Of a DNA stretch of 64,000 nt, positions 21,972 to 33,676 are shown one piece after another. Origin of the DNA: Hybos culiciformis. Lineage: Eukaryota; Arthropoda; Insecta; Diptera; Hybotidae. The DNA lies in contig CAXFZM010000548.1 in assembly GCA_964007475.1 (NCBI GenBank), positions 1 to 64,000 of the forward strand, given 5' to 3'. Positions within the stretch are counted from its first letter, which is position 1. Every line of letters starts with the position of its first letter. The translations under genes and the position numbers were made by a program. Under the pieces are notes generated by a model. It saw nothing but the letters and a program-made list of their open reading frames with translations. It did no database searches and had not been told where the DNA came from.

Positions 21972-23140
21972 CTCAAACGGAAGAGATCACCAAAATGTTA
22001 AGTGTGACTGCGCTAGCTTGTATGAACCTGGTCATGTCAAATCTGCAAGAAATTCAAAATGCCTTGGTGAATGCAGTGCTTAAAATACATCATGCGACAG
22101 TTAATCCCTATATTATACCACCAATAGAACCAAATAACAAAAATCATGTCCAATTTACCATCAACACTAACATTACCAGCTAAGGACTATCGTGAAATCT
22201 ACAAATTATTGTCCATAAAAACTCGAATTACTAATGAGCTCATAATTTTCAAGATAACAATACCATTAGTACAAAACAAATCATATCAACCCTTCCATAT
22301 GATTAGCGTGCCGATTCAATATAAAACGCAAATGTCTATAATTGACCTAACAGCAGAGTTTATTGTAGTAATACTGACAAGAGATCAATATTTCTTCGTG
22401 TCAAAATATGAACTTCATCTGTGCTTAGTTATTGGTGACACGTACACATGCAACAAGGATGGTCCATACCATCGCTGAGGCTACACATTGCGAAAACGAG
22501 GCTTTTAACCATTATCAAAACATTTCAACGTGCAAATTTCAACGTTACAACCAAACTAATTATTGGGATCAACTAACTACATTAACAGAGCGCGTGGATA
22601 TTTTACCTGGATATTTTACCTGCGTGGATATTTTACCTGCAACAACAAGAATCCATAAATGTGATCTGTAATACGGAAGCTTAAGTAGCAAAGCTCTCAG
22701 GGGTTGGAATTGTTCGAATTAAACCATCATGTACGATGCAAACCAAAGAAATGACATTCAACTCCAGGATGTCATATTCTAGCAAGGTTAACAAAGAAAT
22801 CGTTCCAATAGTCGAATTTTCTTATCTACATTATAAGTTTCAGGTCACTACAGAAGATACAGTCATTCAGATGGCAACTAATAGTAGCCAATTAGAGGAA
22901 TTGGAAGCACAAATCAACTCATTAAAGAGGGCTGACATGATAGATACACTCAACATACATGATGTCCACCATTACTCAATGACATACATACTTTGGGGAG
23001 TGGTGATGTTGACAATAGCATATATAGTCTTCATGCGAGTTCGCAAGGCATCTAAACTAACCCAGCCACTGAGTCCACCAAGATGGAAGCGAACAAACAT
23101 CACCCACCATGCTGCTGATTCATCAGAGTTTGAGTTATAG
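21972..23140 (+). pseudogene. env-like gene of BEL element B, right part
   Basis: Continues the env remnant seen at 5713-5756. The central ectodomain is a diverged relative of the one in element A (both have NLP.TLTLPAKDYR and DQYFF), so the two are different families and not a recent duplication. Frames change near 22150 and 22480. Near 22590-22640 GTGGATATTTTACCTG is repeated. 22736-23140 holds the C-terminal part: a transmembrane helix at about residues 83-100 (hydrophobic, ILWGVVMLTIAYIVF) and a basic, proline-containing cytoplasmic tail. It is broken and inactive. Confidence 0.82.
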
Positions 23141-23145
23141 TCCTG

Positions 23146-23464
23146 CTTGGGGGAATGTTCACAAACATAAAACAAAAGAAAAAAATATTTTTACAATAAA
23201 AAATTAAAGTAGCTTAAACTTGTTAAATTTGTGAATTTGCTTTTAACTTTTTTGAAGACTAAGGGTCTTTTTAGGATAAGAATTTTATTCTGAAATTTAA
23301 CATATGTTTTTTGTATAAATTCTTTTGTTTGCTCTCATCATAATAATTTGCATTTCTAATTGTAAATATAAAAATAATTGTATAGTACAATAAATTTATT
23401 ATAGAAATAAACGTTTACTTTCAATCAAACTCTCGTGGCGTTCGGTCATTTCTTATATGTTACA
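23146..23464 (+). repeat. polypurine tract and probable 3' LTR of BEL element B
   Basis: Right after the env stop comes GGGGGAA, then TGTTCACAAACATAAAACA, a likely LTR start. The region has several AATAAA signals and ends near CATTTCTTATATGTTACA. Its partner LTR was not found on the left, so the borders are inferred from TG...CA and position only. Confidence 0.55.
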
Positions 23465-23655
23465 AAACACTTATAATGTTAGAATAATATTAATAATTTT
23501 TTTTTCCTTTACACACATAGAATATATTAAATTTTTAATAGCTTGTCCTTATATTTTTGATCATAACTATATGTTAAAAGAAGTTTACTTTTTGTTTTAG
23601 CATATATTCTATATATGTTGTATATGTACATATTTGTATTTATATGTAATTTATA

Positions 23656-24912
23656 TGGGTAATTTTCTCTAAACTGCACAATTTCAAAATATTTTTTCAA
23701 AAAAATTTTTTTTTTTTTTTTTAATTATTTTTATTGCATTTATACAGTATTTCTAAGCAATAAAATACAGTCAGCAAAACCGGTTTCAAGAAAAAATTAA
23801 TTTAAAATTTAAGGTATACAGGGGAATGACAATAGAAGACAGGGGAATGACAAGAAGAGACAGGGGAATGACAACAAGAGACAGGGGAATCACAATCACA
23901 TATTCTCCAAACGTTTCTTTAACTTTTTTTTGCCCCCGGAAATTGATAAATTTTCTCAATTTAAAAAAAAAAAATCCCCAATCTGGCAGCCCTGTTAAAT
24001 ATTCACAGATTGTGAAACTCAATAATTCCTGTCATTCCCCTGTCATAGGATGTCATTCCCCTGTCATAGCGTGTCATTCCCCTGTCATAGCATGTCATTC
24101 CCCTGTCAGAGCATGTCATTCCCCTGTCACAGCATGTCATTCCCCTGCCAAGGAAATGACAAGGGAATGGCCGACAGGGGAATGACAAAAGGTAAGGTTT
24201 CCTTGACTACTACCAAAACCACATACTTACCAAAATGATCTAATTTTAAAGTTACCTTGGAAACGCAATTAAAACAATATTTAATTTTGAGTTTATGATT
24301 TGGTACAATATTAAGGCCAATAAGAGGCACAGGTTAATGACAGTCAATTAAAATACTTACCAATATACAAGAGGAAATCACAAATCTTACAGGTCCATGG
24401 TTGTTTCTGAAAACAAAACAATTCAAGGTGGGGTCTCTGGTAACACAAGTGATCATCAGGTGGTTATACTAGCTAATATAAGTGTTGCCAGATATATAAT
24501 ATACTAAGTTTTTCTTTACGACAGGGGAATGACAAGAAAACCCAGGGACAACTTTAAATGTTATCTACGGAAAAAACAAATGATGGTATTTCATCAATTG
24601 TTATTTTTTTAGGTTTATATGACAGTAATTAATAATTTCAATCCCAGGTATTCAAAATATATTGTTTTTAAATTCACTTTTAGAAGCTAGTTTGTGTAGT
24701 TTTTGAGCTAGGAACACACAGGGGAATGATATTTCTTAGATAAATTATAAATTCTAAGTGGTCCATATTTATAAAAATTAATTTTTTTCGAGTGCGCTAG
24801 ACAAAATGACATGCAATTGAAATATTGTTGCATTCGTTTAATTTTTATGCAAGCTTATATGAGTTATTTTTGCGAAGGAGATTGAAAGTCGCTGTTTAGA
24901 GAAAATTACCCA
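23656..24912. mobile_element. TIR element carrying an AGGGGAATGACA array
   Basis: Left end TGGGTAATTTTCTCTAAAC and its reverse complement at the right end are identical over 19 bp. TA lies on both sides (23654-23655, 24913-24914), which suggests a Tc1/mariner-like target, though TATA on both sides makes this ambiguous. The body holds direct and inverted copies of AGGGGAATGACA and no transposase. Superfamily not certain. Confidence 0.75.
23818..24190. repeat. AGGGGAATGACA repeats in two opposing blocks
   Basis: Four forward copies spaced 17-18 bp (23819-23895), then a spacer, then six or seven inverted copies (TGTCATTCCCCTGTCATAG, 17-bp period, 24030-24147), then one or two forward copies. 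Single copies also occur near 24521 and 24720. Opposite-strand frames such as RGMTxxDRGMT are repeat artefacts. Confidence 0.92.
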
Positions 24913-25213
24913 TATACTCTTTATAAATTATTCTAACAGCAAATTGTTCATGAAAAAAGAACAGCTCTAATAAGTCTTTAATTATTCACAAGACAAATAC
25001 ATAATATCTACCTATAGTTATAGTAAATATCTTTATGAAGTTATTGTATGTAATTCGATATTCAATAAGATTAATGTTATTATCAAAGTTCCAAGTACAA
25101 CTAAAAATTTGAAAAACATTTAATGAAATTTTAATATAATATTCTTAGGTCATTTATTATTATATGAAAATAATATTTAGTATTAGGTACACATTTTAAT
25201 AGATCCCTCAAGC

Positions 25214-26390
25214 CAGTGGCGTGCGGTGACTTTTATTTGAAGGTGTGCAGAGTTGTCCCACTCTTGGAGTGACCCAGAACTATTGACGAGGACGTAGAGG
25301 GACTATGGTTCCATTTTTTTTTTATTTTATTTTATTTTTTTTATTAATCTAGATTGTAGTTAATTATAATTTATAATGTTTTGAATTAAATTTAATTTCA
25401 CAATAGTGCTTCTTCTCAAAAAAATTTTTAAAAAAAATATTCTGTGTAAAAAAATTCAAGATGCATTTTGTTACTGTAATTATTTTTGAGATTTAATTAC
25501 ACCAACCAAACGCAACTAGAATATTTTACGTTCAGAATATTTTTATTCCAAAATTTTCCTGAGAAGCATTAAACTAAATATAAAAAAAAACATTTCAATA
25601 GACATTTTTTTTTAAAGACAACATTATTGTCACTTACAACCACTTACTTTTCAGAATCTTACGATTCTTATGTTCAGAGAAGAAAAATTCCCTTGAGCGG
25701 CAAAACATCAAAAGCACAAAACAAAACAACCCACCTTTACAGTTTTCCACTAGAGTTCTTATGTTCAGAGAGAGAAAAATTCCCTTGAGCGGCAAAACAT
25801 CAAAAGCACAAAACAAAACAAAACAAAACAAAACACACCTTCACAGTTTTCCACTAGAGTTCTTATGTTCAGAGAGAGAAAAATTCCCTTGAGCGGCAAA
25901 ACATCAAAAGCACAAAACAATATAAAAAGCTTACACCTTCACAGTTTTCCACTAGAGTTTTTTGTGTAGGATCATAAATTGTTTATAATGTTCGAGGTGC
26001 AGAAATTTTGTAGCACACAAAAGTATTTATTTTTTGTTATTTTGCTTGTGTAAAATGATTACGCATGCGCAATGCTGGAAATTTTTTATATGAAAAATAA
26101 AAAGCTTTATTACTTTTGTTCAAGGAAGTTGTGCTAGCACCTGATTAGCACCAAAAAATTTGTTATAACTATAATTGCGGTGCGATAATCGTAAATTTTT
26201 AGTTTTTACTTACTAACGCGATTTTTGAAAATATTCAGAGTACTTTTGTTTGCCAGTACGTATTGAAAAAAAAAATATATTGATTTAAAAACTCTAGCTA
26301 GTTATAATTTTTTTTATAATTTTATTTTGATAAGGTATTTTTTAAGAGAGTGTGCTCTGCACCTGGAGCACCTTAGACCGCTTGCCTCTG
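25214..26390. mobile_element. hAT-type element, non-autonomous
   Basis: It starts CAGTGGCGTGCGGTGAC and ends AGACCGCTTGCCTCTG, inverted ends of about 14 bp with three mismatches. The perfect 8-bp duplication CCTCAAGC is at 25206-25213 and 26391-26398. A second inverted pair lies just inside (GGTGTGCAGAG / CTCTGCACC). No transposase frame. Confidence 0.92.
25661..25960. repeat. three-copy tandem repeat, about 100 bp
   Basis: Three units of TTCTTATGTTCAGAGA, AAAAATTCCCTTGAGCGGC, AAAACATCAAAAGCAC, a variable AAAAC run and CACAGTTTTCCACTAGAG. The number of AAAAC repeats differs between copies. It lies inside the hAT-type element. Confidence 0.92.
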
Positions 26391-26398
26391 CCTCAAGC

Positions 26399-27408
26399 GC
26401 TCTAAAATAACTATCTAATAAATTTGTGAATTGAAAATTTTGTTTAACCATAAACAATATAAATGTTAATTTATTATTCACTTATATTTAATAGATCACT
26501 TATATTTAATAGATTGTCATTAGGTTTAAATAAATTTTGCAAAATGAATCGGTCCGATTAGATCTTTTTATTAGTTTTAAAAAATCGGATAAAAATATGA
26601 TGTTGATTTAGATTAAGCAGTTTCTATGTTGTAATTCTGATGACTTTGTTATTAATTAAGAATTAATGAATACCTAAGTACAATAACTTTTCAACAACTA
26701 CAATATACTATTCAATTCAATTCCTTAAAAGGTTCATAGTTTTTAAACATGATGTATTAGCGTTATAAGCTCATAATACAATTTTGTTGTGATTTCTTTT
26801 GTATACACAATTATTTTCGAATTCTTACCAACCACAAATTTTTTAAATACACTTGAGCAGATACTTGATCGGTTTAATAATAGTTAATGTTCACAGGTAG
26901 GTAACTTCATCATAATAACAATAATTTACTCACCTGAAAATAAAATAGGAATATAAATAATTAGTATAAAATACAGAATATTGTGTATACATATAATAAA
27001 CTTAAAACTACCTACATACTACGATTTTATTTCGTGTTAAACACAATAAACAGTTTCTTTAAAAATAGAATTTCGTTAAATAGAAAATTCAATAAATTTT
27101 TAATAGAATTTAGAAATGTCTCGCTAAAAAAAAATTGGTTAGAAAAATAAAAAACCATGAAAGGAAATGATACTTAATAGACAATAAAATTTAATTATCA
27201 GATATAGAAATATAATATTTTTAACCTGTATAATAAATTGAAAATGCATTTTTCTATAATTTATCGCTAACTAGTTATTGGATGAGCAAAACAAAAATAA
27301 AATAAAAAATTTCCATCCAAAATATTATTTTTCAAAACAACAAATTTTATTTTATTTTCTGTTTTTTGTTTTTGTTTTACATTTAAAATTATAGGAAGTG
27401 CCAGGATA
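26399..27408. other. AT-rich stretch, no gene seen
   Basis: Only a short tandem duplication (CACTTATATTTAATAGAT twice, near 26480-26515) was noticed. Confidence 0.5.
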
Positions 27409-27710
27409 TACAGTATCGGACAAAAGTTAAGCAACTAAAATTTCAAAAAATAATACTTGTTCTATTCTGAAATCTATTTACCTTAGGAATAACATATATA
27501 TAGAAAAGTTGTGGGTGATTGTGTATACAAAAATACTAACGCGTTGCATGATAAGTTTTGTCAATGGCGAAAGTGAAGAAGCTTATTTTAATGCGTAAAT
27601 TCATAATGCACTTTTTTTTTGGGAAAAACCCCCATAAACAAAAAATTATTATTTGATTAATTTCTTAATCCTTCCTTTCCTTGCTTGTGATATCAAATCG
27701 GTGAACGATT

Positions 27711-28095
27711 TAATAAAAATAAAAAAAAGTTTGAACCAAGATAAGATGCATCGTAAGGTATATTCTGAGGACATTGAATTGCATGATAAAGGACATCAAC
27801 ATAAGTAAACTATTAAATATTGATAAATCTGTAATTTCCAGAGTTATAAAACGATATGTTGAAAGAGGAAATGTTAAAACCGCATTTCGTTCAGGGCGAC
27901 CAAGAAAAACAAGTTCGTGTGATAAAATGGCAGTCCCAGAAAGACCCTTTTGCATCCGCACGTGATATTAGGAGCTCCTTAAAATTAGAAATCAGCTCTC
28001 GTACGATTCAGAGACGCTTGGTAGATGTTGGTTTGCCAAGTTTTAAACCGACAAAAAAACCATTAATTAATGAAAAGCAAAGAAGAGCAAGACTG
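27711..28095 (+). pseudogene. Tc1 transposase, DNA-binding part (piece 1)
   Basis: The N-terminal helix-turn-helix pair: ISKLLNIDKSVISRVIKRY, then RSGRPRKTSS (the GRPR linker of Tc1 proteins). After a frameshift near 27920 comes KDPFASARDI, SSRTIQRRL, VDVGLPSFKPTKKPL and RRARL. The PIF-Harbinger element interrupts the last segment, which continues at 35521 with AFAKDHS. It binds the TIRs. At least one frameshift, so it is inactive. Confidence 0.9.
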
Positions 28096-28620
28096 GGGGG
28101 TTATTATGAAATACGATACGTTAAAAAAAAAATTGTAAAATTTACGTTCGAATTTATTTTCTTATTATCAAATTCAAAAGTAAAACTTAAACGTTATTTT
28201 ATTAATATTACCGTTCCTTCATAATTTTTTTTACGTTTTTCGTATTAACGTGTAATTATGAAATTCGATTTTTCAATCTTTCGTTCGTTAATTTTTACGT
28301 CTAGTGTATTGTTGACGTTATTTCTTACGTTAAAATAAAAAAAATTTAAATAAATAACATCAAAGTAATTAAAACACCATTATAGACTTTACTAAACAAT
28401 AATTTTATTCAAAAAATTATATTACAGTTTGAACGCGTTTCATTTGGTTTACCAAATATCATCAGCAGCAAATATCAATTAAACTAAAACATGTTCACAT
28501 TGTCAAGCATATTTTCCATATACTAAAAATTTTTAACACAAATCAAAAATCAAGTACAAATATTCTATAAAACTTATAAATAATTTTACCCAAAATTGTT
28601 CTCTTTATTATATATAAAGT

Positions 28621-29381
28621 TGTTATAGTAGATTACAATACATGTTAAGAAAATTTGTTATTCTTGCGAGTTGTGTATACACACAAACACATAGACACGA
28701 GTCATGTTTATATCACGAGACGGAAGGTCGAGTGATATAATATTGACGAGTGTCTATGTGTTTGTGTGTATACACAACGAGCTGTATAACAAATTTGATT
28801 AACATGTATTGTATACTGCTTTAATGTGCATGGGAGAGGGAGTTGAAAACAATACATTTACAATGAAAAAAATAAACAAAAAAGTTCAAAATGAAGCAAT
28901 GAAATAAAATTTAATTAATACGGAAGTAAATTTAATTCTCGAAATGATTTCAAACCGGATGATTTAAGATCAGCTAATTCCTAAAATATTAAAAAAAAAT
29001 TAGTAATTTTTCCAAAAAAAATTATTCATTTTCTTTTTTGCAAAAAAAAAAATCGAATAATTTTTATTTAGAAAATTTACTAATTTTTTTTTTATTATTT
29101 TAGGAACTAATGGTCTTCTTAAATTTTATTTAATTTTATTTTTAATTATTAAAAAAAATAATAATAATTTTATAATTATTTTTTTATATAATTAAAAATA
29201 AAATCAAATAATAATTATATAATTATGATTTATATTTATAATAAATAATCTCCTTGTTGCTGCCATTTTCCTCGTTTGTTGATAAAAGAAAAAAAAAAAT
29301 TCTTACTTGACATTTGACAATTCACAGCAAACTTTATAATGACAACAAAGATATTTTCAGGGTTACCATTGTTCTATTTTT
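28621..29381 (-). repeat. dispersed repeat R, copy 1 (inverse orientation)
   Basis: The reverse complement of this stretch matches 43369-44805 along its length once the hAT at 43912 is removed. Shared landmarks are TGTTATAGTAGATTACAATA at one end, GATTTAAGATCAGCTAATTC, CTCCTTGTTGCTGCCATTTTC, and GGTTACCATTGTTCTATT at the other end. It contains a 29-bp hairpin at 28671-28778 (GTGTATACACACAAACACAT and its complement). No gene. A partial third copy seems present at 29505-29825. Confidence 0.8.
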
Positions 29382-29827
29382 ATTCATTTTGTTTTTTTGA
29401 ATAAAAATAAGTGCAATTTTTGAAGTGTGGTTTAAATTTTTGTACTAAAATCCAACCACACTCGTTTAAAAATTTAGTAGTAGAGGTTCGAAGATCCTTT
29501 AAAAATAGTAGATTGAAACACATGTTAAGAAAATTCATCGACTGATCGACTGGCCGCTTTTTAGAAAAAAAAAAATAGCCGCGTATTTTTTTATTGGTTC
29601 TTTTTTTTTTTTTTTGTTTGCTCAGAGGGAAAATATAGATTAGCTCAAAGGGAAAATATAGATTTTTAGCATTATAAACTAAGCTTTGTTTGACATTGAT
29701 ATGATGCATGGGAGAGGTATACATTTGCAATTTTTTTTTTTTTTTGGTATTTGTCTGTATTGAAATATTGTGAGTGTGAGTGATATTATTTTTGTTTATA
29801 GTATTACGCAGTTCAAAATGAAGAATG

Positions 29828-29990
29828 TAAATACAATATACAGCAATGTAAATACAATTTACATCACAGGGAAATGTAAATACAATTTACATTCCTCTAT
29901 AATTGCATATGTATTGATGCATGTAATGGACCATTTACCGAGCTAAATTTGCGAATGTAAATACAACTTACCGAAGCCCTGCGCATTAAA
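29828..29990. repeat. ATGTAAATACAATTTAC short repeats
   Basis: Five direct or slightly altered copies of AATGTAAATACAATTTACAT, itself palindromic in part, spaced irregularly. No gene. Confidence 0.6.
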
Positions 29991-30512
29991 AATCATTAAA
30001 TCTTCTAAATTTTAAAAATATTTAAAAAATTTTATTTTTTTCTAAAAAACTTTATGAAACTTTTTATCAATGTTAATCTAATCAATTTTAAGAAATTACT
30101 GAAACACTAATTATGGCTAAATTAAAAATAATAAAAATAACGAAATAAAATGAAGCAAAATAAAAATGCATAATGTACTGTCAGAAAAAAAAAAAATTAT
30201 CATGAAGAAACAGCTGTTATATCTACACTCTAGAAAGTTTTTGATGTAAAATTATTACGATTATCGATGGCAATTTATTACCATCGATAATCGTGGTAAA
30301 TTTACTCTGCATGTGTAACACAAAATATTTACGAATTTTGGTGTAACGTGAAATTACTCTAGAAAAGAATAATTTTACATCAAAGTTTACGAGAAATTAA
30401 CGCAAAATTACTTCCAATAGAGAAAATTTAAACATAAAATCGTAATATTAAATAAAAAATTACGCCAAAAGGTTGTAATACCAAAAAGACGTAAAAAATT
30501 TTTAAATTTTAA

Positions 30513-30557
30513 TACCGTGGCTGAGTGGTAGCGTTGGCGGATTAAGACGGCATAAGA
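30513..30557 (+). other. partial tRNA-like sequence
   Basis: TACCGTGGCTGAGTGGTAGC is a Pol III A-box-like segment, followed by GTTGGC and then GACGGCATAAG. Compared with the full copy at 30741-30817 on the other strand, the middle and the B box are missing. Confidence 0.6.
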
Positions 30558-30740
30558 AAAATTAAATAAAAAATTTTTTGGATTTCTTTTTTTTTTTCTT
30601 TTTTTGAATTTTTTTATTAAATTTTTTTTTTTTTTTTTTGAATTTTTTTTTTTTTTTTTTGAATTTTCTTTTTAGATTTTTTTTTTTTTAATTTTTTTTA
30701 TTATTTAATTTTTTTTCTAATTTCTTCTTATTGAATTTTT

Positions 30741-30817
30741 CTTATGCCGTCTTCGGGATTCGAACCTGCGTCCTTAGCATTACAGTCAGCCAACACTACC
30801 TCTAGGCCACGGTATTG
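30741..30817 (-). other. tRNA-like sequence / SINE head
   Basis: On the minus strand: TACCGTGGCCTAGAGGTAGT (A box) and, about 30 bases on, GGTTCGAATCCC (B box), then GAAGACGGCATAAG. The boxes match Pol III promoters, but the T and anticodon stems do not pair well, so it is more likely tRNA-derived than a working tRNA gene. Confidence 0.6.
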
Positions 30818-30939
30818 AAACCATATAAACCATATAAAACCATATATAACCATATAAAATAGAAAATATAAATTTGGTATACACATTTGCTGTGTGGAGT
30901 GTTGGCGATTTACAATATGCTTACAACTTACAACTCTGA

Positions 30940-31370
30940 TGTACTTTTTTAAATCCCAGAGTTTAAATTTACACCTGGAGTGTACACATTAAACTACAGA
31001 GTTTAAGTTTACACTGGAGGGTCTATACATTAAACCATAGGGTCTATACATTACATCATAGAGTACAACGGTATTAAACCACAGAGTTTAAGTTTACACC
31101 AGAGAGTTTTTATTATTAAACCACAGAAGTAAATTTAGACCAAGAGTGTACAATGTTAAGCAACAAAGCGTATGCTTACAAAACGGCGTGTATATTTTTA
31201 AACCATATAATGTAAATTTATTAGAGCACATATTATTAAGCCACAGGATGTAAGTTAACAACAGGGATTTCAGATAATTAAACTAAGGAGTGTAAGCTTA
31301 CACCAAGGAGCTTATATTTTTAAGTCAAAAATTTTAAGTTTAAACCAAGCAGTGCATATTTTTAAGCAAA
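30940..31370. repeat. degenerate tandem repeat, about 55-60 bp
   Basis: Six to eight worn copies of a unit built from TTAAACCACAGAGT, TTAAGTTTACACC and AGGGTCTATACA. No gene. Confidence 0.7.
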
Positions 31371-31605
31371 AACGAATAAATTTATCCTTATTTTTAATGT
31401 AAAAAATACACAAGTTGTACAATTTTACTATTTTTTGTGATTTTTATTTTTTTTACGCCTTTATCAGTTGAATCTTAAATAACGAGGGTAATATTACATC
31501 AAAAATTACCATGATAATCGACGTAAAATTACGACCAACACTATAGATTTTCTAGAGTGTCGGTTTATAAATTAAAAATTGATAATTGATAAATAAATTA
31601 TTTCC

Positions 31606-32465
31606 TTATAAATAGAAAAGACAAGAATTTATAGGTCCATTATCTGTGTTTACAAGGTTACTGACCTCTCTATACTTATGAATAAATAAACTTTCATACG
31701 CATCAAGTTGTGCGGAAACATTAATTGTTTTTAATAATTTTGTTGTCGTACTTATATTATGATTATTATCTATCAGGTGTTTGGCCGTGGCTGATTTTTC
31801 AGGGTGATTATTAATGAATGCTGCGCGATGTTCTTTGAATCTTTTTTCAGTAGATCTTTTTGTTTGCATTCTAAAAGATATATGCCAGATTTTTCTTTAT
31901 CGTCTTTTTTTGTTTTAGCATTACCTAATAGATCTTTTAATTTGTTTTGGCTATTGTACACGCATTCGATGTTGTAGTCTTTTAATATGTTGTTAATTTT
32001 ATGTGAATTTTTACCGTTATAGGTGAATTTATATCTTTTTTTGTTAGTTTCATCTAATATTGGTGTAAGTGTTGTTTGGGATTTTAGTCGAATTTTTTTG
32101 GTATGTTTATTAACTAACTCATTGATTTTTTGTTCATTATACCCATTTATTTTAGCTATTCTTTTTATGTTATTTAGTTCCGTCATATAATTTTTAATGT
32201 TAAGTGGAAGTCTGCAAAGACGGTATACCATACTGTTGAAAGCTGTCATTTTGTGTTGATGTGATGTATTCGAATCAGCTGTAATATATCTATCTGTGTT
32301 AGTTTCTTTTCTATATACTGAAATTTCGATCTTATTTTTATTTCTAGTTAGACATACATCTAAAAAAGGTAAAACTTTATCTTTTTCTTTTTCTATTGTG
32401 AAATTGATGGTGCTTGCTTGATTGTTAATTAAATCTAGAAGGTCTTTTATGTTTTCTCTTTTCAT
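31606..32465 (-). pseudogene. Penelope RT C-terminus and GIY-YIG endonuclease
   Basis: From 32465 the frame gives LPFLDVCLTRNKNKIEISVYRK, then TDRYITADSNTSHQHKMTAF and RLCRLPLNIKNY, the C-terminal RT and linker region of Penelope-like elements. It then has SGIYLLECK, the GIY part of the nuclease. After a frameshift at about 31870 a second frame gives TEKRFKEHRAAF, SATAKHLIDNNHNI and YESLFIHKY, with the usual Arg, His and Glu positions. The enzyme cuts DNA to start target-primed reverse transcription. RT catalytic motifs lie upstream and are absent. Confidence 0.88.
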
Positions 32466-32640
32466 AATTACTAATAAAAATTATTAATAATTATTAATAA
32501 AAAAATTTATTAACTAAAAACTGTAATCATTAGGTCGTCAGTGCAAAAAAAATTAAAATTTTAAAAAAGATATTTGGAAGTTAAAAAGTAAAAAAGAAAA
32601 TTTGTACCTTTCCTCCTAAATAAACTAAATTAAATAAGAA

Positions 32641-33676
32641 ATGTCTAAAACCACAAATTCAAGGCAGTTCGAATTGATGGTAGAATTCATGGAGATACAT
32701 TCCGACCTATCTAAAAATTTGATTAAGGGACCGGAGTATAAGCAGAGAGGAATACAATTGTGGCAAAAATTAACAAAAGATTTGAACGCAGTTGGACCAC
32801 CTTTAAGAAATTATACGGAATGGAAAAAGGTAACCTAAAAATGTTCAGCCCAACGTAACTTATTGTGTATATCTTCATATATTCTACATCTTACTGGAAA
32901 TCCAGTAACAATTGTAAAAGTAATAAAAAAAACATAAATTAAAAGATATGCCTGAAACATAAATTTAAAAAAATACGTTACATCCTTTTCAATTCATTCT
33001 TTCATAAAGTAAAATTTTATTTTAGACATGGGCTGATTATAAGTTCAATATAAAAAGAAAATTGAAATCAAACAAATTAAATTTAACTGGAACTGGTGGT
33101 GGTCCCAACAGACAGAAAAATTTTTTGCCTATAGAAGAAACTGTGATAAATTAATTAAATTTAAACGAATCTGTAGAAGGAATTCCTAGCAGCAAAAAAT
33201 TTGGCAATAATTCTGAAGAGCCGAGACGGAATTCAATAGATCAATTCACAGAATTCGAATTAGGAAATATTTTAGGTGAAAACGATCCCACTGATGACCA
33301 AAATAATCGGGAAATCTTTCTTAACGTACCGGACCAACAACAAATGGATATGGATGAAATCACATACAGCGAACCAATAACAATAGGCAGCTCTAGAAAA
33401 AAATCTAAATTTACAAAACCGAGGGAAAAGTTATTGGCGGCGCAATTAAATGTTCAGAAGGAATTTTCAAAAAATATTTCTGATAAGCTTCAAAATTTGA
33501 CCAAAAAATGTCTAAGTGAATTAAGATATTCCAATAAATTAAAGAAAAAAAGTCTGATTATTCAAGCAGAAATGCTTAAAAAAGAAAAGCTAGCTGACTC
33601 CAAGGCGCGAACAATGCTTAAAGCACAATTGTTGGAGCTTAAAACCAGAGAGCTTGAAATTAGACTGACTAATTAA
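32641..33676 (+). pseudogene. Myb/SANT-like protein of PIF-Harbinger element H1
   Basis: Two exons: 32641-32829 (63 codons) and 33026-33676, with a 196-bp GT-AG intron. The join is in frame, giving YTEWKK followed by TWADYKFNIKRKL. The N-terminal half (FELMVEFMEIHSDLSKN, QLWQKLTKDLNAVGPPLR, and W.DYK) is the trihelix Myb/SANT-like fold seen in Harbinger accessory proteins and zeste-like proteins. The C-terminal half is a Lys/Glu coiled coil. These proteins help the transposase enter the nucleus and bind the element ends. One TAA at 33152-33154 interrupts an otherwise open exon 2. It is convergent with the transposase. Confidence 0.85.

Larger units (their letters stand above)
30225..31560. 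mobile_element. TIR element with tRNA-like inverted arms
   Basis: Ends ACACTCTAGAAA and TTTCTAGAGTGT are perfect 12-bp inverted repeats; further inside both ends share words such as GATTATCGATGG / CCATGATAATCG. No target duplication was visible. The body has a T-rich spacer flanked by two tRNA-like sequences in inverted order, then a degenerate tandem array (30940-31370). No transposase. It interrupts the 3' region of the Penelope-like element. Confidence 0.7.
28340..32470 (-). mobile_element. Penelope-like element remnant, interrupted
   Basis: The minus strand has the end of a Penelope RT and a GIY-YIG endonuclease (32465-31606). About 3 kb further along, after two other insertions, at 28475-28430 comes GATGATATTTGGTAAACC and GAAACGCGTTC, typical of Penelope 3' ends. 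The 5' part of RT is missing. Linking the two ends as one element is an inference. Confidence 0.65.

Noticed and set aside
20979..22480. Tandem duplication of an env gene
   Set aside because: The two domains are too diverged for a recent duplication, and the LTR between them pairs with the one at 5922, so they belong to two nested elements.
24003..24238. Opposing ORFs with repeated RGMTxxDRGMT or CHSPVxACHSPV peptides
   Set aside because: They are produced by the 17-bp AGGGGAATGACA array on both strands; no start context or conserved fold.
30741..30817. Functional tRNA gene
   Set aside because: A and B boxes are present but the T and anticodon stems pair poorly, and a partial inverted copy lies nearby; better read as tRNA-derived.
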